NCBI GenBank assembly: GCA_028703545.1 | Contig: JAQVMR010000030.1 | Coordinates: forward strand, 1 to 10,663 | Direction of reading: 5' to 3' | Source of the DNA: Patescibacteria group bacterium | Lineage (GTDB): Bacteria; Patescibacteriota; Patescibacteriia; UBA1558; S5-K13 | Length of the DNA stretch: 10,663 nt | Part shown: piece after piece, positions 1 through 6,548 of the stretch | Layout: each line of letters starts with the position of its first letter | How positions within the stretch are numbered: position 1 is the first letter of the stretch | Program-made: the position numbers and the translations under genes | The notes under the pieces: generated by a model | The model's database searches: none | Told to the model about the DNA's origin: nothing | The model's input: only the letters and a program-made list of their open reading frames with translations

Positions 1-38
1 AAAGAATATTCCTTGTTTAATAATATCCCTATTTCTAG

Positions 39-82
39 TCTTTCACTTTTGCAAAGGTGTGAGAACTTTTTATTGTTTTTTT
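39..82 (+). terminator. Possible rho-independent terminator of an upstream gene
   Basis: Positions 39-64 can fold into a hairpin: 44-49 pairs with 54-59 around a TGCA loop, and 39-42 pairs with 61-64 beyond one T-T mismatch. Two pairs are G-T wobbles. A T-rich tract follows at 67-82 (TTTTTATTG then seven T). No gene that it would serve is visible, so it would belong to something left of the window. The stem is imperfect, which keeps confidence modest. Confidence 0.4.
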
Positions 83-145
83 CATAGTTTTATTCTACAA
101 GTGTTCTGTTTCAAATGCGAATTTAGGTATTTATTAGAAATAATG

Positions 146-156
146 TATAATATAAT
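146..156 (+). promoter_or_regulatory. Predicted -10 element(s) for the hicBA-like module
   Basis: Two overlapping consensus TATAAT hexamers occupy 146-151 and 151-156. Initiation about 7 bases downstream would leave a leader of only 13-18 bases before the ATG at 176. No convincing -35 hexamer and no Shine-Dalgarno sequence are visible. No clear inverted repeat overlaps the element, so autorepression by the antitoxin cannot be read from the sequence. Confidence 0.5.
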
Positions 157-175
157 ATAGAATTAAATAACGAAT

Positions 176-517
176 ATGTTAAATTTTATAAAAGAAAACT
201 TAGAAAAAACATTAAGACTTTTTGTTCCAGCAAAACATTCAGCCATAATAAAAAGTAAATATAATATACCCAATTCATTAAATATGAAAATCAGATTTAC
301 TAATGATGGCTATTTTGTTTTAACATGTGATGAATTTCCAGGTCTTATTACAGAAGCTAAAGATGGAAAAGAGTTAATTAAGATGCTAAATGATGCAGTT
401 TTAACTTATTTTGATGTTCCAAGAATCGAAGGAGATGTTGTATATAATGAATTAAATATTGATGGTTATGGAACATTTACAATACAAAATGATAGTAGAG
501 TAGTACAAGTAGCTTAA
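176..517 (+). CDS. hicB: HicB-like antitoxin
   Basis: This 113-residue protein carries a HicB-type domain at about residues 37-80. The typical beta strands (MKIRFTNDGYFVLTCDEFPG) lead into a helix (GKELIKMLNDAVLTYF), the pattern of the partly degenerate RNase-H-like fold that binds and blocks HicA toxins. About 36 residues precede the canonical start of the domain, and M37 would give a more typical N-terminus. The ATG at 176 is kept because it sits just downstream of TATAAT. The usual C-terminal HTH or ribbon-helix-helix DNA-binding domain is not recognisable; the last 33 residues look beta-rich and unfamiliar. The next gene, HicA-like, starts 4 bases after the stop. The order antitoxin-toxin is the reverse of classic hicAB. 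Family assignment rests on motif pattern and on the neighbour. Confidence 0.65.
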   Translation: MLNFIKENLEKTLRLFVPAKHSAIIKSKYNIPNSLNMKIRFTNDGYFVLTCDEFPGLITEAKDGKELIKMLNDAVLTYFDVPRIEGDVVYNELNIDGYGTFTIQNDSRVVQVA

Positions 518-521
518 AAAT

Positions 522-782
522 ATGGGTGAACATGATTTTAACAGAAAAGAATGTATAAAAGCTTTAATTAAATTAGGTTTTACATATAGTACATTTAGGC
601 GTGGCAAACATGATAAATATACACCGCCAAAAGATCTTTTAGGAAAGAAACAACCAAATCAGCCACCATTTATTATGATACCAAGAAGTAAACAAATACA
701 TTGTCAATTAGAAATTTTAAAAGAATTATGGGCGTTTGGTGGGGAAGATCTAGTTAACAAATTTTTGAGTTATATAAAATAA
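522..782 (+). CDS. hicA: HicA-like mRNA interferase toxin
   Basis: An 86-residue protein of HicA size. HicA toxins are small double-stranded-RNA-binding-fold ribonucleases that cleave mRNA and use one histidine in a G-x-H motif. Here FRRGKHDKY (residues 25-33) supplies G28-K29-H30, with H30 as the candidate catalytic residue. The strand PFIMIPRSKQIH (49-60) corresponds to the conserved 'vPrHk' segment, though the usual histidine after Pro-Arg is a serine. The helix after it (ILKELWAFGGEDLVNKFL) matches the C-terminal helices of the family. An insert of about 15 residues (PPKDLLGKKQPNQPP) separates the two halves. The gene starts 4 bases after the HicB-like stop without a Shine-Dalgarno sequence, implying translational coupling. 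Its stop lies 2 bases from the recG stop on the other strand. Function is inferred; activity is untested. Confidence 0.65.
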   Translation: MGEHDFNRKECIKALIKLGFTYSTFRRGKHDKYTPPKDLLGKKQPNQPPFIMIPRSKQIHCQLEILKELWAFGGEDLVNKFLSYIK

Positions 783-784
783 AT

Positions 785-2872
785 TTATTCTAAATGAATA
801 TCGCTTGAGAGAAGTTCCACTTCTTTTTTTATTTCAGGGAATTTTTCAATTCCACGCTCAAAAATATATTGAGCCCAGGTATTACATTTTTTGATTAATT
901 CTAAATCAGATAAATCTGCAATTTTAATATTAGACATAAATCCCGATTGTTTTATTCCGTATAAATCTCCACTTCCACGGAATTTTAAATCAAATTCAGC
1001 AAGCTTAAATCCGTCATCAGTTTTTGTTAAGATTTCTAATCGTTTTTTTGATTTTTCGGAATTACTGTCAGAAAATAAAAAGCAAAATGATTGATAAATG
1101 CTACGGCCGACTCTTCCACGGAATTGATGAAGCGATGCTAAACCAAACCTGTCAGCACCTTCAATCATCATTATTGTTGCATTTGGGTAATCAATTCCTA
1201 CCTCTATTACAGATGTAGAAACTAAAATTTTTGTTTCACTTTCAGAAAAACTTTTTAGAATTTTTTGTTTCTCTGTTTCTTTCATTTTCCCATGTAAATA
1301 TTCTATTTTTAAATTTGGAAAAATATCATTATTTAATTTTTCATATTCACTCATCACAGATTTTACCCCTAATTTATCCGATTCATTTATAAGTGGACAA
1401 ACCACAAAAACTTGTCTCCCGTTTTGAATTTGATTGTAAATAAATTCATAGGCCTTTGATCTATTTTGCTGTGACACAAATTTTGTAATGATTTTTTTTC
1501 GACCCACGGGTTTTTGTAAAATTCTAGAAATATCTAGATCTCCGTAAATTGTAAGTGCGAGTGATCTTGGAATTGGGGTCGCGGTCATTGAAAGAAAATG
1601 TGGACTAATATCTGATTTTTTAGTTAATTCTTGTCTTTGACGCACTCCAAATCTGTGTTGCTCATCAATAATAATAAGACCAATATTTTCAAACCCAACC
1701 TTTTGTTGAATTAAAGAATGGGTCCCAATTATAAAATTAGATTTTTTAATAAATTTAGAAATTTCATTTTTTGTTAATTTGTTGGCAATCTCTTTTTTCC
1801 CATTAAATAATAATCTATCAGAGTTTGTAAAAAGTAAAATATTTATATTGTAGTCTTTAAAAAATTTGGTAGCATTTTCAAAATGTTGTTTTGCTAAAAT
1901 TTGAGTAGGGGACATTAGTATTGTCTGATATTTATTTAAAATCACATTATAGGCACATACAAAAGAAACAATTGTTTTTCCACTTCCGACATCACCTTCA
2001 AGAAGTCGATTCATTGGAATTTTATTATTTATATCTTTTAAAATTTGCCACGCTGCTTTTTTTTGATCTTGCGTTAAATCAAATGGAATTTTTTTTACAA
2101 AATCAACAATTTGTTTTTCTTTAAAATTAATTTGAGGTGAAGAAAGTTCTATGTTTTGTTTTTTTATAAATTTTGATAAACATGAAAGTATTAATATTTC
2201 ATCAAAAGATAATCTTTTTTTAGCTTCTTCTAGTTTTTTATAATTATCAGGAAAATGAATTTGTTTTATCGCATCACGCAAGTCAATTAATTTTTCTTTT
2301 TCAATGATATTTTTGGGTAATTTTTCTTGTATTTCGTTTATACAATTTAATGATTGTTTTATTATGTATCGTAGTTGTTTTTGTGATAAATGTTCTGTTG
2401 TGGGGTATATTGGAATAATTCTTGCTGTATGAGACGTGTCTCTATTCGTTTTTTCATAATTTGGATTAATTAGTGAAAATCCTAGAAGTGATTTTTTTAC
2501 AATCCCAGAAACAAATAGTTCATCTCCTATTTGTAATGTATTTTTTATATATGGTTGATTAAACCACACTATCTGAATTTGTCCCGAATTATCCTCTAAA
2601 AGCATTTCAGTTATGTTCATTTTTTTTCTTGGAGATCTTTTGTTATTCAACAATATAATTTTTCCTCTTATTGTTGCCGATTCTTCATTTATAAGTTCAT
2701 TTATTTGCTTTAAATGTGAAAAATCCTCATATCGAAATGGATAATAAAAAATAGCATCAGATACAGTATTTAATCCAATTTTTTGTAATTTTTTATAGAT
2801 TTTGAGGCCTACGCCGTAGATTTTATCGAGTGTTGTTTCTAAATTCATCTCATTTAATATTTTTTGTTTCAT
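785..2872 (-). CDS. recG: ATP-dependent DNA helicase RecG
   Basis: A 695-residue protein, full length for RecG, a superfamily 2 double-stranded-DNA translocase that reverses stalled replication forks and migrates branched recombination intermediates. Domains in order: an N-terminal helix-hairpin-helix-like segment (about 10-50, ending in YYPFRYED); the wedge OB-fold (about 65-150); helicase domain 1 with Q-like motif FDLTQDQ (264-270), Walker A GDVGSGKT (293-300), DEQH (403-406) and SMTATPIPRSLA (428-439); helicase domain 2 with motif VI QFRGRVGR (583-590); and the C-terminal TRG translocation segment around 621-639 (GFKLAEFDLKFRGSGDLYG). All catalytic motifs are intact. The ATG at 2872 follows the divergent promoter by about 23 bases and has no Shine-Dalgarno sequence. 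The gene converges on hicA with 2 bases between stops. No terminator of its own is evident, so its transcript may run antisense into hicA. Confidence 0.97.
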   Translation of the reverse strand: MKQKILNEMNLETTLDKIYGVGLKIYKKLQKIGLNTVSDAIFYYPFRYEDFSHLKQINELINEESATIRGKIILLNNKRSPRKKMNITEMLLEDNSGQIQIVWFNQPYIKNTLQIGDELFVSGIVKKSLLGFSLINPNYEKTNRDTSHTARIIPIYPTTEHLSQKQLRYIIKQSLNCINEIQEKLPKNIIEKEKLIDLRDAIKQIHFPDNYKKLEEAKKRLSFDEILILSCLSKFIKKQNIELSSPQINFKEKQIVDFVKKIPFDLTQDQKKAAWQILKDINNKIPMNRLLEGDVGSGKTIVSFVCAYNVILNKYQTILMSPTQILAKQHFENATKFFKDYNINILLFTNSDRLLFNGKKEIANKLTKNEISKFIKKSNFIIGTHSLIQQKVGFENIGLIIIDEQHRFGVRQRQELTKKSDISPHFLSMTATPIPRSLALTIYGDLDISRILQKPVGRKKIITKFVSQQNRSKAYEFIYNQIQNGRQVFVVCPLINESDKLGVKSVMSEYEKLNNDIFPNLKIEYLHGKMKETEKQKILKSFSESETKILVSTSVIEVGIDYPNATIMMIEGADRFGLASLHQFRGRVGRSIYQSFCFLFSDSNSEKSKKRLEILTKTDDGFKLAEFDLKFRGSGDLYGIKQSGFMSNIKIADLSDLELIKKCNTWAQYIFERGIEKFPEIKKEVELLSSDIHLE
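808..830 (+). terminator. Probable hicBA terminator inside the 3' end of recG
   Basis: On the plus strand AGAAGT (810-815), loop TCC and ACTTCT (819-824) form a 6-bp stem that runs straight into a T tract ending at 830. It lies 26 bases past the hicA stop and within the last codons of recG on the opposite strand. Hairpin plus T run fits a rho-independent terminator for plus-strand transcription. The stem is short, so strength is uncertain. Confidence 0.5.
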
Positions 2873-2901
2873 TGATAATTTTTATCTAAGAGGATGAGTT
2901 A

Positions 2902-2953
2902 ATTATATCACCGGTTTTTTGAGTTGGCCAACTCCAGCAGCTCATGATATAAT
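2902..2953. promoter_or_regulatory. Mirror-symmetric divergent promoter recG / rubrerythrin
   Basis: The perfect 14-bp palindrome GAGTTGGCCAACTC (2921-2934) lies between two identical extended -10 elements, TGATATAAT. One reads right at 2945-2953 and the other reads left at 2910-2902. Both are exactly equidistant from the palindrome centre. On each strand the palindrome offers TTGGCC as a -35-like hexamer (2924-2929 plus, 2931-2926 minus) with an 18-bp spacer. Predicted starts are near 2960 and 2895, giving leaders of about 22 and 23 bases to the rubrerythrin and recG start codons. The two -35 sites overlap, so polymerase should occupy only one direction at a time. The palindrome may also be an operator; no known regulator motif (LexA, Rex, PerR) was recognised in it. 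Confidence 0.75.
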
Positions 2954-2981
2954 ATAAAAACTAATAATTAAATAAAAAATT

Positions 2982-3545
2982 ATGCAAGAAACAATCAAAA
3001 ATTTAGCAAAAGCTTTTATTGGTGAATCACAAGCAAGCAATAGATATACTTACTATGCTTCTATTGCAAAAAAAGAGGGTTTTGAAGAAATTTCAGCAAA
3101 TTTTACATTAACAGCAGATCAAGAAAAAGAACATGCAAAAGTTTTATTAAAATTTATAAATGAATTAACTCAAAATAGTGGAGAAACGATTAAAGTTGAT
3201 TCTGAGTGTCCAAGTGTTTTGGGAGATACATTAGCAAATTTAAAGGCAGCGATTTCAGGAGAAAATCATGAATATACTTCAATGTATCCAGAATTTGCAG
3301 ATGTTGCAAAAAAAGAGGGTTTAGAAGATATTGCGATTCGTCTTCGTGCAATTGCTCGTGCAGAGAAAAATCACGAAGAAAGATACAAGAAATTTTTAGA
3401 GCATTTAGAAAATGACACAACCTTTAAAAGAAATGAAAAAGTTTATTGGGTATGTAGAAATTGTGGTTATGTTCATGAGGCAGAAATTGCACCAGAGGAA
3501 TGTCCCGCATGTAAACATTCAAAAGCATACTTTGAGATCAATTAA
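2982..3545 (+). CDS. rbr: Rubrerythrin (non-haem di-iron peroxidase)
   Basis: A 187-residue protein of typical rubrerythrin length. It reduces hydrogen peroxide in the cytoplasm of anaerobes at a di-iron centre, with electrons entering through a rubredoxin-like site. The ferritin-like four-helix domain (about 1-145) supplies the expected ligands: E15, ExxH at E48-H51, E94 and E97 in SGENHEY, and ExxH at E128-H131. The C-terminal rubredoxin-like domain has CRNCGY (C158, C161) and CPAC (C174, C177). All iron ligands are present. The two halves of the bundle carry related segments (IAKKEGFEEIS and VAKKEGLEDIA) whose DNA is nearly identical. The gene starts the rightward run from the symmetric promoter, has no Shine-Dalgarno sequence, and is followed 71 AT-rich bases later by superoxide reductase, a natural partner because that enzyme produces the peroxide that rubrerythrin removes. 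Confidence 0.97.
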   Translation: MQETIKNLAKAFIGESQASNRYTYYASIAKKEGFEEISANFTLTADQEKEHAKVLLKFINELTQNSGETIKVDSECPSVLGDTLANLKAAISGENHEYTSMYPEFADVAKKEGLEDIAIRLRAIARAEKNHEERYKKFLEHLENDTTFKRNEKVYWVCRNCGYVHEAEIAPEECPACKHSKAYFEIN

Positions 3546-3616
3546 TTAATTTTGAGATTCAAAATTTAATTTAATAATGTTTTAAAATTAATAATTTATA
3601 ATTAATATTTAATGTT

Positions 3617-3997
3617 ATGACCAAGAAGAAACAAATTTATAAATGTGATATTTGTGGTAATGTTGTTGAGGTTTTAAATATAGGAGCAGAATCTTTAGTG
3701 TGTTGTGGTCAGGCAATGAGATTAGAACAAGAAAAATTACAAGACGAGGGCAAAGAAAAACATATTCCCGTTATTGAGAAAACAGATTTTGGTTACAAAA
3801 TAAAAGTTGCTAGTATTGAACACCCAATGGAAGAAAATCATTTTATAGAGTGGATTGAAATTAATACTGATGATGGAAAATCAGGAAAGAAATTTTTAAA
3901 AGCAGGAGAGAAGCCAGAAGCAGAGTTTTATGTAAAAGCAAATGTAGTTACAGCGCGTTGTTATTGTAATGTTCATGGACTTTGGGTTTCTCAATAA
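3617..3997 (+). CDS. dfx: Desulfoferrodoxin / superoxide reductase (2Fe type)
   Basis: A 126-residue protein with both iron sites of class I superoxide reductase, which reduces superoxide to hydrogen peroxide without releasing oxygen. The N-terminal desulforedoxin-like Fe(Cys)4 site is C10, C13, C29 and C30 (YKCDICG and VCCGQ). The catalytic His4Cys site uses H49 in EKHIP, H69 and H75 (EHPMEENH), and C117 with H120 in CNVHG. E47-K48 match the conserved charged residues beside the active site. No ligand is missing. A TATAAT at 3597-3602 could give a local promoter with a leader of about 8 bases, but it lacks a -35; co-transcription with rubrerythrin is equally possible. A weak AT-only hairpin after the rubrerythrin stop (3548-3566) is not convincing as a terminator. 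Confidence 0.96.
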   Translation: MTKKKQIYKCDICGNVVEVLNIGAESLVCCGQAMRLEQEKLQDEGKEKHIPVIEKTDFGYKIKVASIEHPMEENHFIEWIEINTDDGKSGKKFLKAGEKPEAEFYVKANVVTARCYCNVHGLWVSQ

Positions 3998-4029
3998 TTT
4001 AAAATAAACTCGTGTGGCGAGATAAAAAT

Positions 4030-5853
4030 ATGTTTGAGCAAACAAATGGACAGCAAAATGTTCCAAGATTGAATTTAGAGCAAAATAATAATTCAAGTAT
4101 TTTAAATAAATCCCCACAACTTTACCCTATAGACGAAAAACAACAGACCAAACCAAAGAAAAAAAGAATATTTTTTGTTATTCTTTTTATTTTTTTATTA
4201 TTAATTGCTGGGGGATTTTTTTGGTATCTCAGGGCGGGGGCAATGTATTTTGTTTATAAAATGTCTTTTCCTTGGGGGGATAATATAAAGAATTACAGCG
4301 CAGAAAGCAAATCTAGGATTATTGTGCCTAGTGATTTATTAATCCAAATTAAATCTAGTTTAGTTGATAGTGGATTAATAACGCAAGAGCAAATTGATAA
4401 AATAGAATCTATTGATTCAGAATTTAACATAAAAATAATAGACAAAGATTTGGAAGTTCATATTTCTAGTAAATTGGGAAATACAGAAATTTTACAATAT
4501 ATATTGAAATATTTTTATAAGGACGCAATATATATTAAAGCAGATTTATCAAAAATTTTACCAAGTATTCCAATGTCAGACAAATGGATTTATTTAGAAA
4601 TGAATCAAGAAGGAAAATTTTTAGAAGATAGTTTTATACCAACTGATCAAATTAATAAATATATTTCTAAATTTTCTACCGAAAATATTAAAAATATAAA
4701 AGAAATCGAGTTAGTTAAATATATAAATATTTTAGATCCACATGAAAGTAAGGAATACAACGGTGAAAAACTTAAGAAAATAAGTGTTACTGTTAAAGAA
4801 GGCAAATCATCAGACCTTGTCTTTCATATTATGAAAAAAATATTATCGAAAGAGGAGTATAATAATTTATACAAAAAATATCAGGATTCAAAAAACAGAA
4901 ATGATGAAGATTTTAAAAGAAGTTTAGAATTAATAAATAGCCTAGAAAATAATATAAATATTTCATTTTGGATTAATAAAAAAACAAAGATAGTTAGAGA
5001 GATAGATTATTCAATTAAAGATTTTGATATTGGTAAAATATTTTATACTTATAATTCCAATAAAAAAAATCAAAATATAAATATTGATGCTAATTTGATA
5101 TTTAATGAAATAGAGGATTATAAGATAGAAAAACCCATAGATACAATGAATATTGAAGAAATTTTTGGATCACTTTTAAATACATCTATTGAGCCAATAT
5201 TAGAATCCAAGACTTTAGTATTGCCTAATATTTTACAAGATTTAGATGAAGATGGCTTACTCGATATTTATGAATCTTTTTATAATTCAGACCCGAGAGA
5301 CCCCGACACTGACAGAGATTCTTATCTTGATGGAAATGAGGTTTTATATGCTTACAACCCGAATGCTAAAGACAGTGGAGATAAATTAAATGATAATAAA
5401 AATATATTTTATTTCGCTTATGGTTCAAATATGGATTTAGATAGAATGATTCTTCGTTGTGGAGAAAGGAATTTTGTTGGATTTTCAAATTCATATTTGA
5501 ATGATTTTAAATTTTACTTTTATAATCGTGGATATGCAAATATAAAACCACAACAATCGTCAATAGTTTATGGAGTTTTATATAAAATAAATAAAAATTG
5601 TTTTGATGCTCTGGATAAGGCTGAGGGATATCCAAATCTTTATCAAAGACAAATTGTAAAAATAATTAATCCAATGGGAATTTTTGATGCCCATGTGTAT
5701 ATAGTAAAAAACGATAATTCAATAGGTGTTCCAAGTAAAAGTTATTTTGATACTGTTATTAAGGGAGCTTCGCAATATGCCCTGCCCAAGAACTATATTA
5801 GTGAAATTAATAATCTTTATAATAATAGACAGACACAAGCCGACCAGCAATGA
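4030..5853 (+). CDS. Membrane-anchored protein with TSP3-like repeats and a GGCT-like domain
   Basis: This 607-residue protein has a short cytoplasmic tail (1-45) ending in KPKKKR, one membrane helix (about 46-68), a large unassigned region (about 90-400) with a beta-rich pattern loosely like LppX-type lipoprotein carriers, then two Asp-rich calcium-binding-type repeats as in thrombospondin type 3 repeats (DLDEDGLLD at 404-412; DPDTDRD at 424-430 with D434 and E437). The C-terminal domain (about 459-597) is gamma-glutamylcyclotransferase-like: FAYGSNMD (462-469), GVLYKI, the catalytic-type glutamate E532 in DKAEGYP, and the PSKSYFDTVIKGA segment. Such enzymes release 5-oxoproline from gamma-glutamyl compounds and are normally cytosolic. 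Here the positive-inside rule puts the domain outside the cell. The ATG at 4030 is preferred over a GTG at 4012, which adds only MWRDKN. The stop overlaps the nth start (ATGA). Domain calls are firm; substrate and fusion status are open. Confidence 0.8.
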   Translation: MFEQTNGQQNVPRLNLEQNNNSSILNKSPQLYPIDEKQQTKPKKKRIFFVILFIFLLLIAGGFFWYLRAGAMYFVYKMSFPWGDNIKNYSAESKSRIIVPSDLLIQIKSSLVDSGLITQEQIDKIESIDSEFNIKIIDKDLEVHISSKLGNTEILQYILKYFYKDAIYIKADLSKILPSIPMSDKWIYLEMNQEGKFLEDSFIPTDQINKYISKFSTENIKNIKEIELVKYINILDPHESKEYNGEKLKKISVTVKEGKSSDLVFHIMKKILSKEEYNNLYKKYQDSKNRNDEDFKRSLELINSLENNINISFWINKKTKIVREIDYSIKDFDIGKIFYTYNSNKKNQNINIDANLIFNEIEDYKIEKPIDTMNIEEIFGSLLNTSIEPILESKTLVLPNILQDLDEDGLLDIYESFYNSDPRDPDTDRDSYLDGNEVLYAYNPNAKDSGDKLNDNKNIFYFAYGSNMDLDRMILRCGERNFVGFSNSYLNDFKFYFYNRGYANIKPQQSSIVYGVLYKINKNCFDALDKAEGYPNLYQRQIVKIINPMGIFDAHVYIVKNDNSIGVPSKSYFDTVIKGASQYALPKNYISEINNLYNNRQTQADQQ

Positions 5854-6548
5854 ATAAAAAAATCAATTTTAAAAAGTTGTTTGATTTATTATCTCAGGAC
5901 TTAAGGGGATTTGAAGCCCCTGTTGTCGATTTTTTATATTCAAAAAAATTTAATAATTTACAGATTTTAATTTCTATAATTTTATCATCAAGAACGAATG
6001 ATAAAACAACTCTAAAAGCATCATTAAGATTATTTAAAAAAGTAAAAAACTGTAAAGATATAAAAAAATTAACTTTAATAGAAATCCAAAAATTAATCTA
6101 TCCAGTTGGATTTTATAGGATTAAGTCTAAAAATTTAAAAAAATTATGCTCTGTGTTGAATAAAAATTTTTATGATACTATTCCGGGGACAATAGATGAA
6201 TTAATTAAACTCCCAGGGGTTGGAAGAAAAACAGCTAATTTATATATTTCTACTGTTTTAAAAAAACCAGCAATTTGTGTTGATGTTCATGTTCATAGAA
6301 TTTTAAATAGAATAGGATATTTAAAAACAAGATCTCTCTATGAGACAGAAATGTTTTTAAGAAAAAATTTAGATATTAAATATTGGAGAAAAATAAATTT
6401 TGTATTAGTGTTATTTGGTCAAAATATTTGTAAGTCAATTAATCCAAAATGTGATTTTTGTAGTATTAAAAAATATTGTTTATTTTATGAAAAAATTAAT
6501 AAAAAAAATAGAACAAGTCAGAAACTCCGAAATAAAAAACAAAATTGA
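5850..6548 (+). CDS. nth: Endonuclease III (DNA glycosylase/AP lyase)
   Basis: A 232-residue HhH-GPD glycosylase that excises oxidised pyrimidines and cuts the resulting abasic site. The helix-hairpin-helix LPGVGRKTAN (121-130) contains catalytic lysine K127, and VDVHVHRI (144-151) contains the catalytic aspartate D145. A [4Fe-4S] cluster loop with C194, C201, C204 and C210 has the canonical spacing C-x6-C-x2-C-x5-C. The residue block near 45-51 is LSSRTND rather than the E. coli-type LSAQ-T-D, a variant I associate with archaeal-type members. The start overlaps the previous stop by 4 bases, indicating translational coupling. The last 62 bases overlap the ogg reading frame, and the lysine-rich tail after the cluster (KINKKNRTSQKLRNKKQN) is encoded in that overlap. 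Confidence 0.95.
   Translation: MNKKINFKKLFDLLSQDLRGFEAPVVDFLYSKKFNNLQILISIILSSRTNDKTTLKASLRLFKKVKNCKDIKKLTLIEIQKLIYPVGFYRIKSKNLKKLCSVLNKNFYDTIPGTIDELIKLPGVGRKTANLYISTVLKKPAICVDVHVHRILNRIGYLKTRSLYETEMFLRKNLDIKYWRKINFVLVLFGQNICKSINPKCDFCSIKKYCLFYEKINKKNRTSQKLRNKKQN

Noticed and set aside
891..2124. Several plus-strand open frames of 60-70 codons opposite recG (891-1094, 1024-1218, 1921-2124)
   Set aside because: They lie entirely within recG, have no recognisable domain, and arise from AT-rich codon complementarity.
3190..3420. Minus-strand open frame inside rubrerythrin
   Set aside because: Antisense to a well conserved gene, low-complexity Leu/His-rich composition, no promoter or ribosome binding site.
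3548..3566. 8-bp AT-rich hairpin after rubrerythrin as a terminator
   Set aside because: Stem is almost all A-T and is not followed by a T run; frequent by chance at this base composition.
4012..4029. GTG start for the membrane protein
   Set aside because: Adds only MWRDKN with no better translation signal; the nearby CTCG/CGAG mini-hairpin would cover it. ATG at 4030 is simpler.
3896..4117. Minus-strand open frame spanning the dfx end and the start of the membrane protein
   Set aside because: Overlaps two supported genes and has no recognisable features.
6415..6486. TTG start for Ogg2
   Set aside because: Adds 24 residues that are a shifted reading of the Nth Fe-S region; family length and N-terminus fit ATG 6487.
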